This document shows positions 35,801 through 45,230 of a stretch of 64,000 nt of DNA, in pieces (positions within the stretch are counted from its first letter, which is position 1; each line of letters opens with the position of its first letter). Source of the stretch: Geosiphon pyriformis (taxonomy: Eukaryota > Glomeromycota > Glomeromycetes > Archaeosporales > Geosiphonaceae); contig JAAOMT010000299.1 of NCBI GenBank assembly GCA_016748015.1, forward strand, positions 600,180 to 664,179, in the 5' to 3' direction. The notes under the pieces are model-generated. The model saw only the letters and a program-made list of their open reading frames with translations, was not told the origin of the DNA and did no database searches. A program made the translations under genes and the position numbers.

Positions 35801-38150
35801 CAAGTGACTCATCTTCTGTGACAGTGGCTGGTGGGATATTGCTGGTAAGTGTTAATTGGAGGTTGGTTTCTAGGTCATTGGGTTGGGCGTTTTCTAAGGT
35901 GACCAGGAGACTTAAATAGTTCTGGAAATTCAGGTTTTGGGTGGCACCAGTACCTGAATTCCACTGACAAGATCCTGTTTGCTGGTTTGACAAACTGGGG
36001 ATTGGTTGGTAGACTACCATTGCCAATCGCCAGTTTTGTTGTATCATTTTTGGCCTTTAAATTCCATTTTGAGGCAAGTTTTGTGGCAGTATTTGAATTT
36101 GTGATTGGGATTAATAAATGATTTGAGGTTGTGGCTGATAAATTACTTGTGGTTGTGATTGATAGATTGTGAATGTTTGATAGACTGGAGTTTGATATAC
36201 TGGTGGTTGATAGATTTGTGACTGCATCATTGGTAGGTAAGTAGTTTGATCTTGATTTGGATAATGATTTGGAGTTTGAAATCTGCAATTGGGATTTTGA
36301 TATTGATTTCCCGATCGTGAATTGTTGCTATAAAATCTGCAGTCTGCTTTTATGTGTCCTTTTTTACCACAGTTGTAGCAAACACACATTTCTGGCTGCC
36401 ACTACTGATTAGGTACTGCTGATGATGATGATGAATGTGACTGATTTTGGAAATAATTCACGTTTTCTGGATTATTGCGTTGTTGTGGTGGTTGATAAAT
36501 TATGCGATTGTTAGCTAAGTATCTCTCTAATTTCTGATTAATTGAATCACTGAATTGTTTCAATTTGGAATCCAATTCAAATGATCCATTCATCACTAAG
36601 TTTATGGCATGAGTGTGATTGGCTTCTAATTCAGTAGATTCAAAATCTCTGGTGTGTGTGACTGCATTCTGGAGAGTGGCTGGATGCAATGAGTGTATGT
36701 GTTACAGGATACTACTGCACAGGTCACAGATAAATTGATTGAGAATTTGTGGCACTATGAAATAATTAGCATTAATTACTTGGATTTGTCACAAATTTCT
36801 ATGAAAGCGTTCTAGATATATGGTAACTACTTCAGTTTCTTCTTGTTTAATTGTAGTGAAAGTGTTGGCTAATCTGTTGATGTTGTTGTTATTGCTAAAA
36901 TATCTCAAAAATTCTAGTTTAAAGGTGTTGAAATCTTGGGGTTTGTTAACTAGACTTTGATACCATGAGTCTGCTGTATTCTTGAGAAAATAGGGTATGG
37001 CTTGCATGGCTCTGACATCATTTCATCCATTGGCTGTGATGGCTTTTTCTATATTATTTAGCCAAACTTGTGTGTCGTCTTCTTTGCCAGTGAATTTGTT
37101 GAGTTTCACAATTGGTGCGTATGCCATTTGTTGTTGTTGCTGTGGTGGAAGTTGTAATTGTTGTTGAGGTGGTACTGGAGGTGGTTGTTGATTTTGTTGG
37201 TTCAGTGTTTGGATGGGCTGGCCAATTAGTTCTACTGATGGTTGATTAATGATGATAACTGGCAGTAAGTGTTGATTAATTACTTCAGGATTTTGATTTT
37301 GCAGTGCTTGAATATTCAGAGTTTCGATTTCTGGGTTTTCTCGCTGAGTTTGAATGTTTGGAGTTTCAAATTCCGGGTTTTCAAGGATCAGGTTTTGATA
37401 AGTAAATTCCTGATCTTCTGATTCTTCTTCCTCTTCTTCTTCCGATAATTCCCACAGGGTAGCAGTTTCAAAGTCCAGTTGAGGTGGTGGTGATCAAATT
37501 CCTAATGGCATTGGTGATTGCAATTTGAATCCTTTGAAGTATTTGCCATATGGTTCTAATAATTCTGTTTTTTTTTGTTTACTTTAGAATGGAAATCGTC
37601 CAAATGCTAATGTCACATTTGATGTGGATGTGCCTGTTGATACAATGTTGATGGCGCTTCCGGATGTATAGTGATAAGATGAATTGGTTGATGATTCAAC
37701 TTTTGTCTTCTTACAAGTAGGTAGTTGTATTTTTCTGGGAGTTACTGCTGGTGTTTGTAGTTTTTCTTTGTTTTTATTAGTGTATGTAATTGAATACCTT
37801 TGTTGGGTGTGATGTTCAATTTCTTTGTTGATCTTAGTGATAATAAATGTGAAATTATAATTTGTTGATAGGTTGGTGTTTTGAATTAATTCTCTGTAGA
37901 AAGTTTCCCTTGCTGCTTTAGTATTCACTGGTGTTCCTAACAAAGAGGAAATCTTTTCATTAATGTAGGAATTAAAGGCTGATTCAGCAGATATATGATT
38001 GTGGTTTAATCCCAAGTGCTGACAATAGTGTTGAAATAAAGATTTTGCAAATCCTAAATGGTTTGCTCCTATATTTTCTGATTCTGTCACTTTTGAATGG
38101 AGTTGTTGGTGCTGGTTCTCTGTAAGATTATACCTCACAGGAAGCACCAA
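35801..38150 (-). pseudogene. Gy-B gag
   Basis: This gag-frame region runs from just after the PBS; no ATG is found before the capsid, so the true start is uncertain. The N-terminal part (37584-38150) is followed by an acidic and Gln/Pro-rich linker (37010-37580), capsid motifs (QVWLNNIEKAITANG, MQAIPYFLKNTADSWYQSL, FKLEFLRYFSNNNN), a Tyr/Gln/Pro repeat region (YQPPVYQTPVYQT at about 36150-36220) and a zinc knuckle CYNCGKKGHIKADC at about 36340-36380. It carries several stops. Gag and protease share one frame, unlike Gy-A. Confidence 0.85.
38133..38149 (-). other. Gy-B primer-binding site
   Basis: TGGTGCTTCCTGTGAGG lies 2 nt inside the 5' LTR end (38152) on the minus strand, nearly identical to the Gy-A PBS. 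Confidence 0.65.
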
Positions 38151-38151
38151 A

Positions 38152-38990
38152 TGTTATAGTTGATTATTTGGGGTCTCAAATCAAATAACAAACCCATAAC
38201 TTGGTGCTCAATTGATATAATGTTGTTGGTAATATCTGAAGGTATTGTTATCTGAAGGTTTTGGTTGAGTTCTTTGTATAATGGCCAGAGATTTAATGAT
38301 AATAGTTTATCCATAGCTTCCTGAAACTGCAGTTTTGTCAATTTCTTTCTCAGCTTAATGGCCAGTATTCCTCCTGGTAAGCTATCCTCAATTGAGTGTT
38401 CTACCCTTATTCCTGAGTTTTTTACCAGTCATGTTTATCCTGACATCAGTGCCCCACACATTAATCCTCAATAGAGTTAGTAAACAACAATAAAATCAAA
38501 GCAAAAAAATAAAAAAAAAAGAAAATAAAGAAAGAAAAGAAATAAGCCAAGGCAATTTGCAAGTTAGTATTCTGTTAATAGCTGTGATTAAGAGCTATTG
38601 TTCCAGTGTGGTTAAGTGTCAATTACTATCAACATGAAGTGTTGATAGTGGAAATGGATTTGAAATAACAAATAGTTATTTATTAGATGATTGTGATTTG
38701 GAAAGTTGCTTAGATTAAATCTAAACTGAGAAGTCTGTCTTTTCAGCTTCTAATCTTACTGCTATATATACATAATTGAGATTCCTTAATTCCTCAATTC
38801 TCCACAACAGGAATTCTGCAATTCCTTTAAGAGGAATCCTGGAATTCTGGAATTCTGTGATTCTTTGTGAGAATCCTGTAATTCCTAGAATCCTGCAATT
38901 CCTGAAAGGAATCCTGGAATTCTACATTTTACTACATCTACTTCTAATTGGCTATGCTAATCTCTATTCCCTATATTTCTATAAGTAACA
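38152..38990 (-). repeat. Gy-B 5' LTR (839 bp)
   Basis: TGTTAT...GTAACA ends, partner of 18958-19780, with the GAATTC-type palindrome cluster at about 38805-38928 and the hairpin at 38625-38649, whose 3-nt loop is reversed relative to the other LTR. Confidence 0.9.
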
Positions 38991-38994
38991 CCAG

Positions 38995-39765
38995 TTTGAG
39001 ACCAAGTTCAGAACTCCAATATTAATATTCAAATGGCACATGGAATTAGAAAGAAGAACCCAAAGCCCTGGAGAAATAGTGACTGAATATGCCAAAGCTA
39101 TCAGAAAGCTAATCAAACAGATAGACTCTGGAAGAAATTGAATGGAAGAACAAAAGATTCATTCCTTTACAAAAAGATTGAGAACTAATTTGTCATATGT
39201 TCTTTGGCCCCTTCTGGCTCTCAAAAATAATTCCACAATAGATATGGCCATTGAACTTGCCCAACAAATTGAAAACAACTAGTGAATGCATTTGGAATCC
39301 ACACTCCCAGTTTTTGCTCCTGCTTCTGTTATAACTCCTGCTCCACAAATGGCTGCTACCTCTTTTGCTACTCATACCTAAGACCCCAATAAACAATTAA
39401 TAGACAGACTTACAGCAAATCTTGTTTAGTTACTAAAACTCTTAGCCCAAACAGTCAAAAAAAATCAACAGCCCCAAAGACTCAGATTTGAATCATGCTT
39501 TAATCAGTCCTAACAGCCCTCTTATCAAAGACAACAAAATCATGGCCCACCTGTATGCTATTGCTGTGGATTAACTGGACACTTTTCAAGAGATTGCAAC
39601 AATCCTCCACTGTTTCCACCAGTTCTTAGAAACAATGATACCCAGAACAATAGACCTAACAACAATAATAATATCCCCAATCAAAGACTTAACCATGCCA
39701 ACATCAATTTCTTTGGAGAGAATCTCCTAATTGAAGCCACTGTTTATCAGCCTTTAAACTGGTAG
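38995..39765 (+). pseudogene. Gy-A copy 1 gag, C-terminal part
   Basis: This continues gag directly after the Gy-B target duplication: FETKFRTPILIFKW, RTQSPGEIVTEYAKAIRKLI, LWPLLALKN and the zinc knuckle CYCCGLTGHFSRDC at about 39560-39600. It ends PLNW-TAG at 39763-39765. The same TAG follows the same residues in Gy-A copies 2 and 3, so it is the true gag stop. Other stops (about 39139, 39281, 39379 and others) are copy-specific. Confidence 0.88.
39753..39759 (+). promoter_or_regulatory. Gy-A -1 ribosomal frameshift site TTTAAAC
   Basis: T TTA AAC sits in the gag frame three bases before the gag TAG. A -1 slip gives CTG GTA GGT..., which continues as the open pol frame leading into the protease. 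The heptamer is kept in all three Gy-A copies (also 48795-48801 and 63375-63381, minus strand). Confidence 0.75.
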
Positions 39766-40890
39766 GTGTACCTCCAAAGAGTAAGAGTGCAAGCTAATTA
39801 GAAAAAAACCCTTTTTACGCTTTTAACTTAACTAATGATGATCACAACATGGATGAACTAGCTATTAACCCCTCAGACTCAACAAGAAAGAAGAAAAAAG
39901 CCAAGGTTGATTTTATTTTGGACCCCAATAAAGCTTCCACATTAATTGTTGATAACAATAAACCACCAAAAGCCAAGGTTTTCAAGAACCCTTTAAAGTT
40001 AGAACTCCCAGAAATAGTACAAAAATCTGGCACCTATTCTGTTGTTAAAGACCTCATAGAAACTCCAGCACACATAACTTTTGGCCAGTTAATGACTCAT
40101 CCACAATTCAGAAAAAATCTTTGCAAATCTCTGATTCCAAAAAAGAAAACACCAAAGACCAACAAGCACCCTGACCAAACTGAACTTGCTGACAACAGCA
40201 ATGTCACTTCTTTCATTTGCAAAGCCCAAGTGGCTGGCTACTTCATTGACTTGATCCTAGACAGTGAATCATCTGTTAGTGTTATTGCCAAACACTTCCT
40301 TAAAGCAATTGGCAGAAAGATTGATGAACTATCCACACAACCAATAACTAATGTACATGGTAACAAGAAGAAAGATCTTGGCATAGCCAAAGCTATTCCT
40401 GTCCACATCAATAGCATCAGCATTGAAACTAACATAAAAGTATCTGAAGCTAAAGAATATACCATTATTGTTGGCAATGAATGGCTCAAGAAAGCAAAAG
40501 TCTTACTTGACTATGAACTCTATAAGCTAATCATTAGATGTAATGAAAAACCTATTGTGGTTAAGTGTCAACATTGAACAACTCTCCCAGTACCCAAGCA
40601 AAGCCCAAAAGAAGGACAATCAGATAAATCAGATGATGAAAAAAGCGAAGAAGAAAAAGAACAAAAAGAACAAGAAAAAGCCATTGAACTTGTCTACACC
40701 ATCTTTACCAGTAATAGCAAGCCTCTGGATAATGTCAAAGTGGATAAAAAAAGAATCATTGTCAATAGTAAGCTGATCTGCTGGCCCTATTATGACATGC
40801 TCAGAAGAACTTTTGACAGAAAGCCAGACAAGAAAGCCAAATACAGTTATTGGTGGCATGGTCTTTGTGCTCGGTGCTAGTGCGACAAAT
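39760..40890 (+). pseudogene. Gy-A copy 1 protease region of pol
   Basis: The pol frame enters by -1 frameshift (LVGVPPKSKS) and has a TAA at about 39797 not present in copy 3. A 242-codon open stretch (39849-40577) holds a Lys/Pro-rich lead, then the protease: AQVAGYFIDLILDSESSVSVIAKHFL, with D-S-E in place of D-S-G, and NVHGNKKKDLGIAKAIPVHI, EYTIIVGNEWLKKAK. An acidic/Lys-rich linker (SDDEKSEEEKEQKEQEKA) and a short Cys-containing segment (WWHGLCARC...CLIYYKDW) lead toward RT. There is no dUTPase in this family. Confidence 0.85.
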
Positions 40891-40892
40891 CA

Positions 40893-42447
40893 TTGTATTC
40901 CCCCAGCAATGAATATATGTCCTGCCTAATCTATTACAAAGATTGGGAACCAATCAGCTTGATACCCCGTGAAGAAATAAAAAAAGTCCAAAAGTCTTTT
41001 GAGAATGAACCACCTAAAATCCAATCATTAGTTATAGAACAAAGAGAACTCTCCCCAGAAGAAAAAAAGATAGACATTGAAAATCTGCTGGCTAGAAACA
41101 GCCCAGTTATCTCAAAAGAAGGTGAATCTCCTGGACGTACACATGTGATACAACACACCATTATTATCAGAGAAACTTGTCCCATCTATTTGAAGCCCTA
41201 TCAATCAAATTGACACAATGATGAGTTTATCAAAAAAGAAATAAACTGAATGAAAAACCTTGGATTCATACAAGAAACCAAGAGTGAATAGGCATTTCCA
41301 GTTGTAGTGGTATCCAAAAAAAAGAAGAATCCTATGCTTTTGTGTTAACTATTGCCAATTAAATACTATCACTGAAAGAGACATGTACCCACTTTCCAAA
41401 ATTGATGCAATGCTAGACCAATTCCATGGTGCCGCTTTTTTCTCAACCATTGACTTAACTACTGAATTCTGGCAAGTAGAGATGAATTCAGAAAGCAGAA
41501 AGAAAACTGCCTTCATCACCAAGTATGGCACCTACAAATTTACAGTCATGCCTTTTGGTCTCACAAATGCTCCTCCCACTTTTCAATGCTTAATGGACAA
41601 AGTATTTGAATCAGTAAAAAAAAACTTTGTTCTAGTCTACTTGGACGACATAATGATATACTCAAAAACCTGGGATGAACACCTTGAACATTTGCAAAAG
41701 GTTTTTGACCTCCTTAGAAATGCTGGCCTTAAGATCAATCCAATCAAATCATTCTTTGGACATTAATCTACCCAGTTCCTTGGCCATCTTATTACAAAAG
41801 ATGGAATCTTCCCTGATCCAGCCAAAATAGAAAAAGTCTAGAACATTAGACAGCCAATGAATGTTCATGAACTGTACTTTTTCCTTGGTTTGGTCTCTTA
41901 TTATTGCAAATTTGTCAAAGACTTCTCTAAAATTGCCACTCCTCTCAATTAGCTACTTAGGAAAAATCTCAATTATCATTGGGACACTTATCAACAAAAA
42001 GCTTTTGAAATTCTGAAGGAAAAACTGGTTACAGAACCCATCCTTATACAATCTGATTTGGATCGACCTTTTATCCTTCATACTGATGCATCTGGCTATG
42101 GACTTGGCACTGTTCTCTCCCAGAAAAATGAAGATGACAGAGAACATACCATAGCATACGCCAGTAGAACCCTCACACCAGCAGAACAGAACTACTCAGT
42201 TACTGAGCAAGAATGCTTAGCAGTAGTTTGGGCTACCAGCTATTGGGATAAATATTTTAAAGGTGTAAAATTTTTGGTGGTAACAGATTACCAAGCTTTG
42301 GTTTGGCTACACAACAAAAGAAACTTGAAACATAAATGGATAACTTGCTGGATACTCCACTTGAATGAATTTGACTATGACATTCAACACCACAAAGGAA
42401 TTAATTATCAAAACGCTGACACTTTCTCCAAACTTACCATCCAGTAA
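40893..42447 (+). pseudogene. Gy-A copy 1 reverse transcriptase and RNase H
   Basis: RT: YPLSKIDAMLDQF, FFSTIDLTTEFWQVEM, FTVMPFGLTNAPPTFQ and the active site LVYLDDIMIYSK (both Asp kept). RNase [56 protein letters not shown] and HHKGINYQNADTFSKL, ending at TAA 42445-42447. Stops at about 41210, 41248, 41290, 41765, 41837 and 41951 can be compared with copy 3, which has Trp, Gln or His there; a frame change lies near 41330. Each Trp or Gln difference is a single transition. Confidence 0.9.
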
Positions 42448-42506
42448 TAGTACAACCCTTTCAAACCAAACCAATCTAATTATTAGTAACTTCCTTACTA
42501 ACAAAC

Positions 42507-43790
42507 ATGATAATGGACTTAGATAACTACTCAGCCTTAATGGAATTTTTGGGTAAAGGACAATACCCACCAGACTATACTCGACAGCAAAGAGAACATT
42601 TGTGCAAACAATCAAACTTCTATTTGATTCACCAGAACCAGTTATATAAAAGAAATAAAAAAGATTCTGACCACTCCCAGAGAGTCATTAGATTTGAAGA
42701 AAGAGAAATTGTGATCTACAATATGTACACTGATCCATTAACTGGACACTTTGAAAAAACAAAGACAATTCAGAAAACTTTAGCTCACTATTATTGGCCT
42801 ACCTTGGGAAAAGACATTGCTGAATACATCAAAACCTGTAATACCTGCCAAAGAAAAGAGAAACCCAATCAAAAAGAAGATATCCATCCAATCTTTGTTG
42901 GTCAACCATTTGACAAAATTGGTATAGATGTTGTTGGACCTTTAACAGTAACTCCTAATGGCAACAGATACATTATCACAGCTACTAACTATCTTACAAA
43001 GTGGGTAGAAGCAAAAGCCACTCCAGATTAAACAGCAGTCTCAATTGCCAATTTCATTTATGAAGATATCATTTGTTGTTATGGCTGTCTCAAAGAACTT
43101 TTATTTGACAGAGGAAGAGTCTTTCTTAGTACATTGGTTGAAGAACTTTGTAGAAAAATAGAAATACGTCATAAACTCTCTTCTTTTTATCACCTTCAGA
43201 CAAATGGTCTAGTAGAACGTTTCAACAGAACACTATGTGAAACCCTAGCCAAAACCAGTGAAGAAACCAACCTATGAGACAAAGTATTACCTTCAGCTTT
43301 GTTTGCTTACAGAATTGTAAATCATGACATAACAAGTTATGAACCTTTTTATCTGCTCTATGGACAAATGGCAACTCTACCAATAGAAACTGATATAGAG
43401 ACAATACCTTTTGAAGAAATAACAATAGAAAATTACAAAGACATTTTGCAAAGAAGACTTGGTACTATTCTTGACACATTGGTAGAGACACAGATAATTG
43501 CCTTTGAAAAGATAAAACAGTTCCAAGAAAAGCTCAAAAAGAAAAAAACCTATAAAACATTTTCCTTAAGTATTAGTAACTTAGTCTTAGAATACTGTTC
43601 AGACAGAGACAATGTCTATGGTGATAAATTTTCTAGCCACTGGAAAGGACCCTTTATAGTTAACAAAGTTTTGAACAATGGTTCATATATTCTACAAGAT
43701 CAATATAGAACAATATTCAATGATCACCCTGTTTATGACACATGACTCAAAAAATATTACAAATGACCTGATTGGTTATCTGTTGTGGTA
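42507..43790 (+). pseudogene. Gy-A copy 1 integrase ORF
   Basis: The ATG at 42507, 59 nt after the RNase H stop, starts MIMDLDNYSALMEFLGKG. The HHCC zinc region (HFEKTK...CNTCQRKEK) is followed by the core with GIDVVGPL, LLFDRGRVFL and NGLVERFNR, so D, D and E are all present. Stops occur at about 43028 (Gln in copy 3) and 43276 (Trp in copy 3). The C-terminal part has FSSHWKGPFIVNKVLNNGSYIL and then VYDT-TGA-LKKYYK-TGA-PDWLSVVV. Both TGAs are also in copy 3 at positions where Arg is usual for this family of integrase tails, so they are either old shared mutations or real ends. Confidence 0.88.
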
Positions 43791-44508
43791 ATACTGACCC
43801 AAATAATCAGCAAAAATCAGATATAAATAAATGCATCATTCCCAAAACAGAGGTATCTTCAATTGACATGAACAATTATTTCCTGGATCAAAACATTCAA
43901 AACATTTTCTATACTCTTCATGAAGACTGAATCAAAAACTATCCAGATGCTACTTTGATCATTGGAAAACAAATCACCATAACCAATAGTAGTGGAACTC
44001 ATACTGTTATCAGACCAAAGAAAACCACTACCAGAAGAGAAAAAATTGGTGGCAAAATGGATAAATACCTGCTGGAAAGCATAACAGCAGTGATACTTTC
44101 ACCCTCCAGCACAATTGGAAAAAACATTCAAGAAATCTTATCCATAAACAAAAACTTGTCATATGGAAGACAACTAGAACTCTATAGTCGTTTTGGTGAA
44201 ATCATAGAAGACATGAAGCTCATGAAGAACTTCAGAAATACAAGTGGAAATTTTGGGCACTATACAAGTAAATGTCCCAAGAGTTTTGACCATTGCTAGA
44301 AGAGCCAGAACTCTTATACAAAGATTTGGTCTCTTGGATATGAAACTCATTTTATCTCAAGTGTTGTCTACTCTATCCACAAAAAACTTCAACAAACTAG
44401 TTAGACAAAACTTTTCACATAGATTATCCCATAAATAGCTTGATTTTGCCGGAGCTCAATCTCTTTAGAGAGGATAATATTATGGTTAAAACCTATATCT
44501 CTTATTAA
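43739..44508 (+). pseudogene. Gy-A copy 1 ORF3, unknown protein overlapping the integrase end
   Basis: A possible ATG overlaps the first integrase TGA (ATGA). After a TGA shared with copy 3, the frame gives CCGNTDPNNQQKSDINK, then IIGKQITITNSSGTHTVIRP, a basic KKTTTRREK stretch, and ITAVILSPSSTIGKNI...NLSYGRQLELYSRFGEIIED. A shift near 44240 breaks the C-terminal part; TIARRARTLIQRFGLL and LSTKNFNKLV are still readable. The end reads ELNLFREDNIM across the purine tract into the 3' LTR, stopping at 44506-44508. No known domain, no membrane segment. Confidence 0.65.
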
Positions 44509-45154
44509 TTATCACATGTATTAGCCACTGATGTCATATGATTAGCCACACTATTTTTAGAAAGTGATCATTGACCTGATCAATGACCTGACCATTGACC
44601 TAACCGTTAATCTGATTATTGACCACTTTTGATAGCTATATAAGCGATGAATCTCTTAGCTATAGAAAAGCATGTAATAACAAGCATCTGAATAATCAAG
44701 AATAAATAAAATAACAACTTTCATCTTAATCCTTCTTTTATCACTAATTTCCCTTTCTCTATTTTCAAGTATCTGAACATTTTAAAGATAAAAGATTACT
44801 TGTTGGTCTTTTTCTGATGTATATAATTATAACATTTGAAGATTATTTGAATAAACATGACTAAAAAGCACAAGTTGATACCTGATATTGAATTCTAAGA
44901 GCACCAATGTGAAGCATAGAATTATACCAGTGGTGATTAATTGTTAACAGTATAGACTATCTCTCTACCTTCAGATTCCCCAGTTACCTTTGAAAAGAAT
45001 AACGACTGAGATATTTTATGAGACTGATCTCGCACATTGAATCCATATTCATTCAATTTGCTTTTTAAAGTTGAATTCCCCTTTGATTATTTCTATCATT
45101 CTACAATCCTGTTCTCTCTTGCTATCCATTAGCTTGTTACTCCAACCCATAACA
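44478..45154 (+). repeat. Gy-A copy 1 3' LTR (677 bp)
   Basis: TATTATGG (decayed TGTTATGG)...CCATAACA. It is longer than the 5' LTR partly because it has 4.75 copies (44564-44620) of the 12-bp unit instead of 1.75. A TATATAAG lies at about 44637. Confidence 0.9.
44564..44620 (+). repeat. 12-bp tandem repeat in Gy-A 3' LTR, 4.75 copies
   Basis: Units of type GATCATTGACCT, 57 nt. Equivalent arrays: 17580-17600 (21 nt), 47516-47620 (105 nt), 50928-50960 (33 nt), 58584-58604 (21 nt). Confidence 0.85.
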
Positions 45155-45230
45155 ATACTGCTAAAACAGGTGGAAAAACAAGATAACTGGAATGGTGCTA
45201 CAGCTGGGGAATCTAAATCTATGGAGACAA

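Larger units (their letters stand above)
18958..38990 (-). mobile_element. Gy-B, Ty3/gypsy retrotransposon with dUTPase, nested in Gy-A and itself split by Gy-C
   Basis: The LTRs at 18958-19780 and 38152-38990 are flanked by a perfect 4-bp target duplication ccag (18954-18957 and 38991-38994). The internal order on the minus strand is PBS, gag, PR, cysteine-rich module, dUTPase, RT, RNase H, integrase, ORF3, polypurine tract. Gag through RNase H lies in one frame apart from indels, and integrase and ORF3 are separate ORFs. Gy-C interrupts it near the end of RNase H (21990/31897). Confidence 0.9.
17494..45154 (+). mobile_element. Gy-A copy 1, Ty3/gypsy LTR retrotransposon split by nested Gy-B
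   Basis: Components in order are 5' LTR, PBS, gag, PR, RT, RNase H, integrase, ORF3, polypurine tract and 3' LTR. A 20-kb Gy-B insertion (18958-38990) sits inside gag; removing it and one ccag restores the gag reading frame seen in Gy-A copy 2. The two LTRs differ by indels and transitions. The outer flanks do not show a shared target duplication (ctag left, atac right). All coding parts carry stops or frameshifts. Confidence 0.9.

Noticed and set aside
35407-35919. 170-codon plus-strand open frame
   Set aside because: It is antisense to the Gy-B protease/gag region, which has clear motifs on the minus strand.
16856-45200. LINE-B copies 1 and 2 as one LINE simply split by Gy-A copy 1
   Set aside because: About 1.6 kb of LINE is missing between the flanks, the two sides differ strongly in decay, and there is no target duplication.
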